A stretch of DNA of 64,000 bases from the NCBI GenBank assembly GCA_947561585.1, contig CANNZV010000512.1, positions 124,001 to 188,000 of the forward strand, read 5' to 3'. Under the pieces are notes generated by a model, which worked only from the letters and a program-made list of their open reading frames with translations, made no database searches and was not told the origin of the DNA. This DNA is from Caprella mutica. Lineage: Eukaryota > Arthropoda > Malacostraca > Amphipoda > Caprellidae. A program made the position numbers and the translations under genes. Positions within the stretch are counted from its first letter, which is position 1, and each line of letters begins with the position of its first letter. Shown one piece after another: positions 21,847-33,249 of the stretch.

Positions 21847-22743
21847 ACTTAGCACTGAGCCATGTTTCAAAGTGTGGCAGGAAAGTCACCAGTTTAGTGA
21901 GGAAATGGATCCAGGTCGCCACATTTAAGGTAACTACTCTTTAGCCTTGAATTTTTTAATTTGAAGGCTATACTGTTTTGGTTGATATATTAGCCCCATA
22001 TGATCATACAATTTCCAAAACCAGGTAATACAGTGTAATAGTAATCCATGTTTTAAAGTATAAGTATGGACAAAGTCGCCAGTATATTGATGACCTTTGA
22101 GTTTTGAGGGGTTAAAATTAAAATAAGTTTGAAAGCATATAAATAACAAGTAAATCTCTCCCAAAATAATCTCTATAGAGATACATATTCATCAGACATG
22201 AAGCATAAGGGTATATTTAACTTAAAGTGTATCATTTTCACTAAGAAGCCAGTCTGCGACTCTGCAAAAGATGCATGTAGTTGTGAAGTTCATCCGGCGA
22301 CTGTTGAGGCCCTGAAATTAGTCTCCTGAATTATCCGGCGACAATTTTCTAATAAATTCCTATGTGTACATGTGCTCATTCTGTTTCGTTCGCCACTACT
22401 AAGGAAATCCCTGTTGGTTTCTTTTCCTCCGCTTACTGATATGCTTAAGTTTAGCGGGTAATCCCTCCCGATTCGAGGTGGTGAGTTTTGTTGTGTGCAA
22501 GATGAAGACTGTAATTAGTGGAGAGAATTTTGAGTTTTTTGGCCATTTCGGAGAGAAATTGGAAAATCTTCGGAGAGAAATTGCCACAAAATTTGATATC
22601 TCATATCTGGAGACTGATTGTGCATGCTTTGCAGACTGGCTAGGAAGTCAAATTTCTCTTTTAAACTATCATAAATTTCATGACCTGGATCCATTTTCTC
22701 ACCAAATTGATGACTTTCCTGCCACACTTGGAAACATGGAACA
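21847..22743. repeat. Inverted repeat region around an rDNA fragment
   Basis: The 21847-21918 arm (including AAGTGTGGCAGGAAAGTCA and GAAATGGATCCAGGTC) reappears reverse-complemented at 22680-22743. A second, weaker pair is 22225-22260 versus 22600-22640 (AGCCAGTCTGC). The 28S fragment and an unrecognised open frame (22478-22801 plus) lie between or across the arms. Confidence 0.6.
22373..22485 (-). rRNA. 28S rRNA 5'-end fragment
   Basis: TCCTCCGCTTACTGATATGC at 22425-22444 differs by one base from the conserved site at the start of nuclear 28S rRNA. On the minus strand the segment continues through the conserved ACTTAAGCATATCAGTAAGC and GGAGGAAAAGAAACCAACAG, and then CTTAGTAGTGGCGAACG. Only about 110 bp are present, with several substitutions at normally invariant sites, so it is a dispersed pseudogene fragment and not part of an rDNA array. 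Confidence 0.85.
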
Positions 22744-22801
22744 GTATGTCCTTACTTACTTGCCTGGTCTGGCGCTCACTAATATATTGGAGAGTTTGTG
22801 A
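22478..22801 (+). CDS. Unrecognised 107-codon open frame
   Basis: Starts inside the last bases of the 28S fragment and runs through one inverted-repeat arm. Composition is protein-like in places (GENFEFFGHFGEKLENLRRE), but no domain is recognised and the opposite strand is also open. It could be an eroded mobile-element exon or chance. Confidence 0.2.
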   Translation: MVSFVVCKMKTVISGENFEFFGHFGEKLENLRREIATKFDISYLETDCACFADWLGSQISLLNYHKFHDLDPFSHQIDDFPATLGNMEQYVLTYLPGLALTNILESL

Positions 22802-23049
22802 TTGTAAATTTCACATTTGAGCATTAAATCCTTTAACATCCAAGTTATTTCACACGGGAAAAAGTGTTTCATCACTATTTATTTTGTTTTTAGAACCTCA
22901 TTGGACAAGTGAGACAACCAAGTAAATTATTAATATTAGTACATAGTAGCTATGTCTCAATCTCATAAACTCTTCAGCTACCTTCAAAGAAGCTAAATTT
23001 TTCTCAAAAAATGAGCAAATTATCATAAATTCTTTTCTAAATAACATTG

Positions 23050-23297
23050 TAGGGTCAAGCAGGTAAATTGTGGCACATTAACTGTGGCCTTTAACAACAG
23101 AAACATCATAGCTTCAAAACACTTATCAAAAATTTGAATTAATAAATTATAGCATGCATTGTGCTTCTTTTGATAGCTTATCATAGCTATGCAACATTTA
23201 AATGTAATTTCAGTTAAAATTGTTTTGGAGACTCTCTTGAGATTTGAGAGGGCTGCAATTAAAAATTAAGGGACCGCAATTTACCCGCGTGACCCTA
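23050..23297. mobile_element. MITE, TAGGGTCAAGCAGGTAAATTG family, copy 2
   Basis: The left end is TAGGGTCAAGCAGGTAAATT and the right end is GACCGCAATTTACCCGCGTG followed by ACCCTA. It is about 70 bp longer than the copy at 691, by extra sequence in the right half. Confidence 0.72.
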
Positions 23298-24555
23298 GCA
23301 TAGTCAGATTGTAGAATAATTGAAAAAAAAAACACTTTTCCAAGACTCTGCAACAAATCTGAGGCTATGAGCTCAATTTTATAAATTTTATGTCTCTGCG
23401 GGAGATCTTGCATTTTAATTCTTATGTAAGTACAGGAATTGTAACTTATGTAGTATGTTACTGGGAGATTTTGAATTGATTTCTATGTTATAATGTAACT
23501 ATTAATTTAGCTGTGGGAGATTCTGTATCCTCTACTGAGAGTCAGAAAGTAACTGTCTCTCAAATTAAAATCACTGCAGAAGAAGAGATACATTTTGCTG
23601 AGTGGTTTAAGATTAGGATAAATATAGAAAATTAGATATTTCTTGCCATTTGCTACTGGAAGGGCATCAAGTGCTCAACCTCAAACTAGTCTTCATAAAT
23701 TCGCCAATAAAATGGCAATAAAAGACATGCTCTATTACTTGGTCAGACAATATATGGAAAACAAAGTGTTATTAACTTATTAGCTATTAATACCATTGCA
23801 ATAATAATATTTTATCAATTATTCTATTCTAATTCCCCTAGTTGAAAAATGGGGACACATAATGTGTCTTATCTATAAAATAAAAAAAAAATTCACAAGG
23901 GAAACTTATCTGATCTTTATAATTGATTGGGGGTGGAGGGAAATAGATAGTAGCTAGCTACTCTTATAATTTCCAAGAAATTGTAAAGATATATCGCACT
24001 TCAAAAAATGTCTCAGTCACGTCTCCAAAGATCTTTGGCAGCAAGGACGCAAGAGAAGATGCACTTTACAGACTTGCCGTATAATATAGGAATAAATAGC
24101 TAGCTAGAAAATCACAGACGTTGCTAGAATATTTAGAGTTTAACTATTTTGTATAATTAATCAAATTAATTTAATCATACTTCCAAACAGGAACTCCAAC
24201 CAGTAGCTAATTCTAAATTCAGAAAAAAATTTGACTCTGACCAAATCTCATCTAAGAAGAGCTGGTTGCTACCCCCCTCACTGCAAATTTTGAAGCAGCA
24301 CAAGAAGAAAATGTCCATATGATTGTTCTTCTGAACTACCTAAGTACATAACCATATAGCTAGCTTCATCTCATTATTGCTTTGATAGTTTGATTGCACT
24401 GACTCTTGGTAAACATTTTATGAATCCAGTTATTGCTTCTCATTAGTCATTTTTATAGACATTTTATATATTATTTTTATAAATATTTGAAGCTAACAAT
24501 TTGTGAATGTTAAGCCCTAACTGTAATTAATATTTTATGAAAATTTTCATAGGAA
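23298..24555. other. AT-rich stretch without recognised gene
   Basis: No domain-bearing open frame or repeat structure was found. Confidence 0.4.
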
Positions 24556-24690
24556 CCCTCGCCTGAATTAGAATCAGAGGAAGTGGTATTTCTAGAAAGT
24601 GAAGTTAAAGCTGCCTGCAGTGCCCTCGCCTGAACTGGAATCAGAGGAAATGGTATTTCTAGAAAGTGAAGTTAAAGCTGCCTGCAGTGC
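24556..24690 (+). repeat. 67-bp tandem duplication with exon-like content
   Basis: Starts after a TTTTCATAG acceptor-like site. The unit begins CCCTCGCCTGAATTAGAATC and is repeated once at 24623. In one frame it reads PSPELESEEVVFLESEVKAA. As 67 is not a multiple of three, the duplication shifts the frame. It may be a broken exon, but the gene is not recognised. Confidence 0.4.
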
Positions 24691-25508
24691 CCTATTCACG
24701 GTCACCAACAACACCAGTTGGAGGCTTCTTCCCTTCCATCGCCTCTTCTTCCCAATACAGAATAAATTGCCATGAATATGGAAAAATATCACAGCAAGAA
24801 TCTCAAATCAAAATTGATTGATCATGAAATATGCTGCAGTATTTTAATCTTCCAGGATCTGAATCTAAATTTGTATATATTCTTCCAAGAATACATACAA
24901 AATGTAGATTCATCCTAGGGATTAAAATATTGCTGCCTATCATTTATATCCTTTATCAATGAATTTCTTCTTTTTTTTTCTTAAATAAGAACTGCTATTA
25001 TAGAGAATTTTGTAGATTACTATCAGAATTGATGTACAAATATTGTATGCTCCCTAAGCTATGCTGTGATCAAATAAACAAATATTTAGTTAAGTTCAAT
25101 GTCTTAGAACATGGAATCAGAAGCTTAGACATATAAATGAAAAGAATAAATTAATGAAAATAACTATTATTTAAATTTGTCCATTAGGTTTTCAATGACC
25201 ATTTGAAAGTATATTCATGTAAGCGAGATAGTTTTGATTTTTCATTTTGATTGAATATAGTTAACCATCAAAACTATTCTGCTTCAATGAATTTTTTATT
25301 ATTATTAATTTTGCAGCTGAAACTTATGCTTAAATCTATAAAGTTTAAATTGTATCCATTACAATAGATGGATCTATTAAAATGGATACAATTAATTTAT
25401 ATAGCGAAATGTACTAGTTTAGTAGTTTCATTTTTTTTCATTCTCATAAGAATACTGTTCTTATTAAAGTTATTTATGTGTACGTCTGTCAATGATCAGT
25501 AAATGGTT

Positions 25509-25660
25509 CAGGCTTCATTTACTATCACCTCTTCATTTTCCTCTTCCATCCGTGAGTGCAGCGACCGGTGTTTGTGTCCCTTTGCGTTACATTCTTTGGT
25601 AAGTGACTGCATTCACGAAGTAGCTTTTCTACATCCATGAGCATTGTCGCTGAAAGTGTT
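25509..25660 (+). mobile_element. MITE fragment, GTAGACTCGTAG family
   Basis: Matches the right half of the complete element at 41391-41824, including CTCTTCATTTTCCTCTTCCA and GAAGTAGCTTTTCTACATCC. Confidence 0.65.
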
Positions 25661-26509
25661 AGGTGACTTTGTTCATTGAGCAACTTTCTTTTCTGACTGC
25701 TTCTTCTAGTCCCTTGTGTTTAATTCACTCATTTTCCTCTTAGATATTTGTTCTAGGAAGCCAAAGGAGAGACTTAAACCTGTTACTAAAATTCAAGTTT
25801 TTTGTGCTATTGTTTGTCATTGTTATTTTATAGTTTATTTTTTTCAAACCTTGAATGAACTATAATACTATTGTATAGTTATAATGTGTTTATGATACAG
25901 CTCTTTTATAAATGATTGTTCCTAATACTTTAAAGAAAGTAAAAATTTAGCATAAAATAGTAATGGACAAATATCAGATCATCTGTAAATGTCAGTTTTG
26001 TTGATTTTTCAATAGTCTGTGGTAACCTGTGATAAGTTATAAATATGGATTATATATCTATCATATATTTAAAGCTGAAAGTTAAACCATAATAATATCT
26101 GGGCTATAAATGCTCCATCCAATAAAATTTGTGAATATAATAATTATTATCCTTCTCAAATAAAACCTACCTAATTATATGTTTCTATATGAAGCTCAAT
26201 ATAGGCTATCCGTATGAATTTAAATAATATTATTTTTATCTTGCATCTATGAATAGAACATTTTACATGCATGGTAATCTATTATCAGGCTAAATAAGCT
26301 GAAATTGCTTCTCAGAAATTTGGTTACGAGTGCAGTGAGCTACTAACGAAAAATGATTAAATAAAGAGTTTATTATATGATCAGTGTTCTAGACAATTGA
26401 ATAATCTATAATGGTAATTAATATTCTCATTATAAAAAGAAAATAATCGAATTAAATTTGTTCAAGTTTGCTATTTTGATTTTTTTTTAGCTATGGCATG
26501 CGCAACAAA
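25661..26509. other. AT-rich stretch without recognised gene
   Basis: Nothing recognised. Confidence 0.4.
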
Positions 26510-26625
26510 AACAGTACTTGGCAACTGCCTGCTACGTCACGGCCGCCAAGCTATTTTGACTCGAATTTGTACCCGTAGACTTGAACTAACTACCCTATTC
26601 TATAAACTGTGGCTCACACTCAGTT
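26510..26625 (-). repeat. Inverted relative of 21118-21210
   Basis: On the minus strand it reads GAGTGTGAGCCACAGTTTAT, then GGGTAGTTAGTTCAAG and GCTTGGCGGCCGTGACGTAG. This parallels the block at 21118 in the same order, so the two lie in inverted orientation 5.3 kb apart. Confidence 0.6.
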
Positions 26626-26639
26626 GGAGATATATTTAC

Positions 26640-27460
26640 ATTGGCTCGTGTTAATACCCACTCTCCCATTGGGACTCCTATCATGTCTAATGATATGGAT
26701 CCCTACTCTATACCCTATCTATCCCTTTAATATGTAAGCTACCTTAATCTGTAACGTAAGATAATTAATAAACTAATAAAACTAAACTCCCTTACTATTT
26801 CAATGAACCCTGTTTGAACCCTATTATATTATTTAATCTGATATAAACTCTTACGTAACTAGAGGTAGCGACATCTGGCGCCCAACGTGCTAAGTTTTTG
26901 ACGAAAAAACAGTGATATAAACCTGACGTCAAAAAACAGAAAAAGAGGGAGAAAGAGATATGAAGAAGTGAAAATATCTGAATTGAGTGAAGTGATAATT
27001 GAACAGTTACCCAAGGCTTACCTGTAAGGTGAAGGGTGACTTCAATTACTTCGGAAGCCATTCTTGTTCATTTTTCTGGAGTGTTCCAGAGGTGCCAACT
27101 TATGAGATGTCCACCTGCATCGGCCGTTAACTTAAGCATTCAGTATTCAAAGATCGAATCTTTTGTTGTGTATTTCTGGAGTGTTCAGGCGGGAGCGCTC
27201 CGGGCGGGAAAGAACACTCCAGAAAAATGAACAAGAATGGCTTCCGAAGTAATTGAAGTCACCCTTCACCTTACAGGTAAGCCTTGGGTAACTGTTCAAT
27301 TACTTATCGCCATTCTTGTTCATTCTGGAGTGTTCCAGAGGTGCCAACTCATTGAGATTTTAAAGAACGCAGCAAAAGATGAGACTAACCAATTTTCAAG
27401 TATGAATTTAAGATAAGAGCATTAGAAAATTGTAACGTTGGCCCAGCCTGCGACCTTGAA
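26640..27460 (+). mobile_element. LTR retroelement 5' remnant with Lys-type PBS
   Basis: TGGCGCCCAACGTG at 26876-26889 matches the primer-binding site complementary to the 3' end of tRNA-Lys used by many Ty3/Gypsy-type elements. It lies two bases after a CA that could end an LTR (26873). Downstream, at 27239, ATG opens a short frame MASEVIEVTLHLT ending at AG|GTAAGCC, which could be a 5' coding exon. No gag-pol or 3' LTR was recognised and the LTR start is unknown. Confidence 0.5.
26997..27303. repeat. Long inverted repeat, arms about 80 bp
   Basis: The segment from GAACAGTTACCCAAGGCTTA through GTGAAGGGTGACTTCAATTA to ATTCTTGTTCATTTTTCTGG (27000-27081) returns essentially perfectly in reverse complement at 27216-27300, with a spacer of about 135 bp. 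A third partial copy of the arm end (CATTCTTGTTCATTCTGGAG) follows at 27311. The arms contain the ATG exon and splice donor of the retroelement remnant. Confidence 0.85.
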
Positions 27461-29160
27461 TATCGTCAATGGTAATATTATGGTTTAAGAAAGAACAGGG
27501 CAGCTACTGCACAAGTGCAGAGATTAAAATTAGCAATCTCGATTCCTGCCTCTTCCATAATTGCTTCAATCCGTCTAACTATTTTTGAAATAGATAGGTA
27601 CTGTTTGTATGATTTTCGGAAACTTACAGAGTTGATTAGACTCTCCAAGAAATCTAATTCATGTACTCTTTGAAGGTTAAATATAGACAGAATTTGAATT
27701 GACATTAAAATACCTCATTTAATCAGGAATTCATTATTTCCCACATGTGGTGTATAAAGTAATTGAAATAGTCTCTTTCATGATACAAAATCTTCATACA
27801 TCCATAACTTTGAAAGTTGGAACTTGATGTATAGATCATTGAGCTTGTACCGTATCTCATTAATTAATAGGTTGAAATTCTAAAAGCATTACCTTCCAGA
27901 GGGAAATAGTTTTTCAAAATTCAAAACAGAAGAAACTTCCAAGATCATTTGTACATGGGAGTGGTTAGTCTTATTTAATTTTTATTTTTATTGGTATCCA
28001 GGATACCTGCACTAATTCAATAACTAACATTCTTTACTGCAAGCGATTTCACTATAAATAATCCAGTATTATAAGAAAACTTTATATTAATAATTTACAT
28101 CATTAAATTGCATGGGATCAATTTTCTGTCTACTCAAGAAATATACCACTTGTGATCTAGCTATGTTGTTTATAGAGGTTTGGCGGAAATTCTGCACTAA
28201 AAACACATGATACTGATTTTGTACCGCAAAAGGGGTAATGAACACTGTTGCACTTGGTCTTCCTAAATTTTATAAAGCCTCATGATACTTAAACGTTAGA
28301 TATCAGCTACTATTCGGTAATCCCATCAAAATACCAACTTACTTTATCAGCATGAATGTTTTGATAAAAGTATATTTTTTCACAGAAAAATAAGTCTTCT
28401 AACAGACGTTGTCAAAAACTTTAACTAATACGAGAGCATGGCTGAATATTTGTAGTCTTGACAGTAAATATTTTGATGTGGACAAACTAAATGTCATTTG
28501 AAAAGGCCCTGCCAACCGGATAAAAATGGCCTTCAGTTCTAGTACATTAATGTGGGAGGTAGAGTCTTAGCATATATAATCCCATCTATTTTAAATAAAA
28601 TTTAATATATTTATAAGAAATGTACATTCTTCAAGTTGATGCATCAGTGGTAGCTAATAACAATACTTTGAGAATTATGGTTTATGCATACTAAACTGAT
28701 TGAAAAGATTCATATTCAACTGGAAATCCATATTATCAGAGGTTATATAAACTCAGAGTTGAAGGCCACGTTTTCCACACTTCTCCTGATGATGAATAGA
28801 AATCTTTTTAATCGAAAGCTTGAAACCAAAAATACCTTCAACGCTTACGAAACTAAAGTAATGAAAGGGTGTCTAAATACTTTAAGCTGGATAATCATCA
28901 TCAATTTCTATTCTTTTTGTAAGTTACCATTGACATTTTTGAGAGTATTAATTTTAAGACGTTCTAAAATTTTAAAGAATAAACCTCCCCATTAAACTGC
29001 TGGAAAGCAGAGAGTCAACAGTTTGATAACAATAAAAACGTCACAATTAATAGAATTTTGCTCAAATTTGTTGCATCAATTAATAATCATTTCTTTCTAA
29101 TGATTAGGAATAAATAAAATAAATTTTCTTTCATTACTAATAACAACAGTGCTCTCTCTC
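27461..29160. other. AT-rich region, one unrecognised open frame
   Basis: The only sizeable open frame is 28684-28995 plus (103 codons, basic and hydrophobic, no recognised domain). It probably arises by chance in AT-rich DNA. Confidence 0.35.
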
Positions 29161-30510
29161 TCTCTCTAGATTATGCGGGGACATGGCATTTGGTTGACCA
29201 AATTATCACTTTTTTCAATAATTTTTTTCTCCGAATCTATTGATTATACAAACTTTTAGGTAATCTTAAACGCTTCGTAGGGCTTTAGAACACTCGAAAA
29301 TAATAATAACATTATTCACATTGTTAACAGTTTTGCGTAATTCGGTTTTTCATTTCAAATTGTCGACTATATTCCCTGTATTTCAACATGGCTTTTGACC
29401 ATTTTCCGGTCGGATTTCGAATTTTTGGGATAAAGTTTCGAGATCAGCGTTCGAAGACGCGTCAGATGAAAATCCTAACTCGCCTCTCTCTACTTATTTA
29501 TTAAGTCAACGCAAAAAGCCAAGGTAACCTTCTAGGATCAACCTTGATAGTGAAACTGTTTTGTGCATGAGATGCATAATTGTTCATCTCAAATCACTTT
29601 CTTGTTTATCATTTAAATTAATATCTTTTTTAACACGTGTAAGAACTCACTAATCCGCATCTTTTATTCCCATACTATTTTCGAATTCCTCGACTGGCTT
29701 TCGTACACTAAGTCGATGCGCGTTTGACTTTGTAACTTCTTCAATAACTTTTTTTTGGAAATATGTTTTAAATAAATAATGTTCATAAACCTTATCAAAA
29801 TTTATTTTATACGTGCGTTTTTTTCGAAATTTTGCTTATTTCGAAAGATAAAGAGATATTAAATTATTCGAAGGTCTCTAAATTTCGAATGTATGTTTTT
29901 TTTTCGAACGGCATTATGTGCATTAAAATATTCCACTAATACACTACAATTCTATATAAAAGTTTTGAATTCGAATGGAGGTGGTCAAAACCACACCTAT
30001 ATTTGAAAACCATCTAATATTTCAAAAACCAGATTGAATTCTTGAAAACGGACAACGGATTCTTAATCTACGTGCAAAAATCTATCCGAACATGGAATTT
30101 CAAAAAATTCGAACGATTCAAAAAGAAACTATGGACAGTTGAATATCTTCAGTTTAATGTCATTTCATTTAAATAAAAAAAGTTTTTGAAACACAAATGT
30201 GAATATTATTACGAATTTCGAACAGATATCTGTTCAAAATGTATCAATTCTTACTAAATCGAGCATTCTGAAGTGTAGTCAGATTAGCGATTGAAGGTCG
30301 TTTTCGAAAAATGGACATTTTAAAATACCATATATATTGAATATTTTTAAAATGAGTCGTTTGAGATAATTCAAACATGTATATAGGCTATTTGGAATTT
30401 TCTGAATCCGATTCTGTACTTAAAATGATCGTTTTCGGACTCTTAGATAGTTTTTATTTTAATTAATTCAAATAAATATCGACCTTGAAAAGCAGAGAGC
30501 CTAACTTTTT
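29160..30510. other. TTCGAA-rich non-coding block
   Basis: The hexamer TTCGAA or TCGAA occurs at least eleven times between 29380 and 30310, far more often than elsewhere in the window. A CAATAA(T/C)TTTTTTT phrase recurs at 29217 and 29741. No coding frame was seen. A (CT) run precedes it at 29152. Confidence 0.5.
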
Positions 30511-30944
30511 TTTAAATAAACTACCTAGTTTGTTCCTTTGTAGATATTAATGTCTTTGTCTGTGATATTAATGATTGTATGGTATTATTTATGACTTAAT
30601 TAGCTCAATTATACGAGCCAATTACCTATTTTCCTTTTAAATTCGTGCAAACTCCTAATATTCCGTAATCCGTAATTTAGTAATTTTTGACAATAACAAT
30701 GTAGGAAGTGAATGAGTGACTTGAGTGTTTCTTCGTGGTTTCTTCTAATAATTTGCTATAAATAAGAGCCAGTGTAAATAATTGAAGAGCTAAAGTGTTT
30801 ATACAAGCACTGTAGGAACATAATATGTGATAAGATTAACAAGCATAGGAAGCGTAAAATGGAAAGAATTTAGGTACCTAGGTACCAAAATTATTTCAAT
30901 TTTACAATTCCTATGTTCAGTCACTAAGTTACGAACCAGACTTT

Positions 30945-31170
30945 AACTATGGTAATTAATGCCAATTAAGGTGGGGCATAGAAGTTAGTGACTTTAACTA
31001 GGTTAATTAATGCCAATTATGGCGGGGCCATAGAAGATAGGTAATGACTTTAACTAGGGTAATTAATGCCAATTATGGTGGGGCCATAGAAGATAGTGAC
31101 TTCATCAGTTAACTAGGGTAATTAATGCTAATTATGGTGGGGCCATAGAAGAGAAGTGGCTTTAACTAAT
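30945..31170. repeat. Four-unit tandem repeat of about 60 bp
   Basis: Units carry AATTAATGCCAATTATGG and GGGGCCATAGAAGA-like phrases separated by GACTTTAACTAGGG. Confidence 0.85.
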
Positions 31171-31530
31171 TTGTTCATTCATTTTTTTCATATTAAATCA
31201 ACTAATGTAAATATTATTCACAGAATCCAGTTCACCCACCCTGATCAGCAGCCCTATAATCTATTGACTGGTTTGTCTGCAGTTTCACCCTCCAATTTCC
31301 CCTGATTTTGATTGTGAGTTATTTTAATTATAAGTCATAAAGTAGATAATTATAAGTCTTAAATAGATAAATTTCATTAAATTGAGTATAGTCTTTACTA
31401 TAAATCATAATTATTATTATAATGCTCACCACTAGTTATAACCATATTGTATTTCTCCTCATGATACTTAGGCAGTGGGTGAGTCTGTGAGTTTGCATTT
31501 CATATTTCTAAAGTTATTTTTTTCTTGCAG

Positions 31531-33220
31531 GTACAATGCCTAAGCGTGGAAAAACGAAATGTCCTCTCTGTAAGAAGGTCTTGTGGGCGTTGCCTCGCCA
31601 CATGCATCAAGTCCACAGATTTGACAAGACATCTATCTGCCCGGTATGCCACTCTAAAGTATGGTTTGAGGATACCTCACAAGAAAAAAGAAGTTCCACC
31701 GAAGCGTAAGGACTACCATAAGTTAACTCGGTGTCCTTTGGCCAATTGCAGAGCAATAGTTCAAAGAATTACTGCACTTCTTCGGAGTGAACATAAAATG
31801 TCCTCGGCTGAGCAGATAGCTAAATATGGAACATCTAAAGATCGCTTCAGAAAGGAACAAACCTTGCCTTTACTTGATTCCTCAGGTGATTCTGACAGTT
31901 CACTTAATAGAGCGTTTATTGAAAATACTGCCTCTGACAACAACTCGGACAACAAATCTGTCAACAACTCTGTCAACAACTCTGACAACAACTCTGACAA
32001 CAGCTCTGACTCTAGCAACTATGATAATATAAAGAGAAAGACTGCAAAACGAAAATTAAAATTTACCGTACAATCCTCATCTGACTCTGATTTTTCAGAA
32101 AATAGTTCAGTACATTCGGCTGACTTTGAACTAGGAACTCCCAAAAAAGTTAAATACAATAGATCATTTCAATCTTTATGCGTAAAATTATCCACATACA
32201 TGAAGACACAATTAAACCTTGACGACAAGACTGTATCTCAACACGTAGCAAGACTGAATTTACTTCTAGAAGAAATGTCGACTGACAATTATAGACATTT
32301 ATTAAACATGACAAAGGTTTCTAAAGCATTAGTTGGCATACGCAATCCAAGAAAGAAGAAAAGTGGATGCAAGAACCTTAAGAGCCAAACACAGAGATGT
32401 TATATCTCTGCGTTGAAGCATCTCTGCAAATTTTTGCAGAGAAATCCGAATTTTGATAGGTATTTAAAACCTTCAAAATTGCAACGCTTTTCAATAGAGC
32501 TGACAGATCTCTCCAAAAGTAAGAAAAAAAGTGTTCAAATTGAACATAGAGAAAAAAACGAAAAAGACTTGGATGTCATGGCGACATCCAATGACATAAA
32601 AAAATATATGAAAATCAGAAAAAGGAAAAAAACATTGGAAAGTCTGTACAAATTGTCACCAGAGAAATTCCTAATGCAAAGAAAACTTCTTCCGTGGATG
32701 AGCGTCATTTTCATAGAGCTCTCCCTAGATAACGCTAACAGAGCGGGGGAAGTGAGGAACATGACTGCTGAAGAATTTTCTCTAGCCAGAACTGACAGAT
32801 GGCATCGCTACAATAAAAGTGAGACTTCATAAAACTTTCGCCTCATATGGCAGGGCTTGTGTTGATGTCAACGAGCAGCTTTTTTCTCACTTGAAGAAAT
32901 ATAGCAAGTCTGTCAGGCCACTTCTCATTAGAAAACTTAAGCAGAAGAATCCAGACAGGAAGGATTTAGATAAGTTTTTTTTCTTTTCCACGGTGGGCAA
33001 AAAACTGCACTCTGGAAATCTAAGAAGAATGATGCAGAATGTGTGGGATGAGACAGTGGGCCATGGAGAAGTGGGGCACTCTCTACTGAGAAAGGCACAT
33101 GTAACCAACATTCGGGAAGTTGCTCCTCATCTGAAAGACAAGTTAGCAATGAAGATGAATCACTTACCCAAGACAGCGGACAACTACTACAGCCAAAAAC
33201 ACACAAAATCTTCGAGCTAG
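31531..33220 (+). pseudogene. Zinc-finger/tyrosine-recombinase-like gene, two frameshifts
   Basis: After a TTTTTTTCTTGCAG acceptor, ATG at 31536 opens a frame with paired CxxC (KCPLCKKVLW) and a PRHMHQVH His pair. The frame changes near 31640, then continues to a second CPLANC finger and an acidic Asn/Asp/Ser run (SDNNSDNKSVNNS). A helical domain follows and then NANRAGEVRNM, the Arg-box region of tyrosine recombinases. A second shift lies near 32790. The final frame holds LLRKAHVTN, a KMNHLPKTADNYY segment and the stop. The R...R-x-x-H...H...Y order is that of tyrosine recombinases (phage-integrase fold), here of the Crypton-like zinc-finger type common in invertebrate genomes. The assignment rests on motif order; activity is doubtful given the breaks. 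Confidence 0.65.
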
Positions 33221-33249
33221 CCTCATATCTGCATCTACATCTCAGCATA

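Noticed and set aside
22373..22485. Contaminant fungal rDNA
   Set aside because: Only about 110 bp, mutated at conserved sites and continuous with local repeats. It is better explained as an embedded fragment, although its source species is uncertain.
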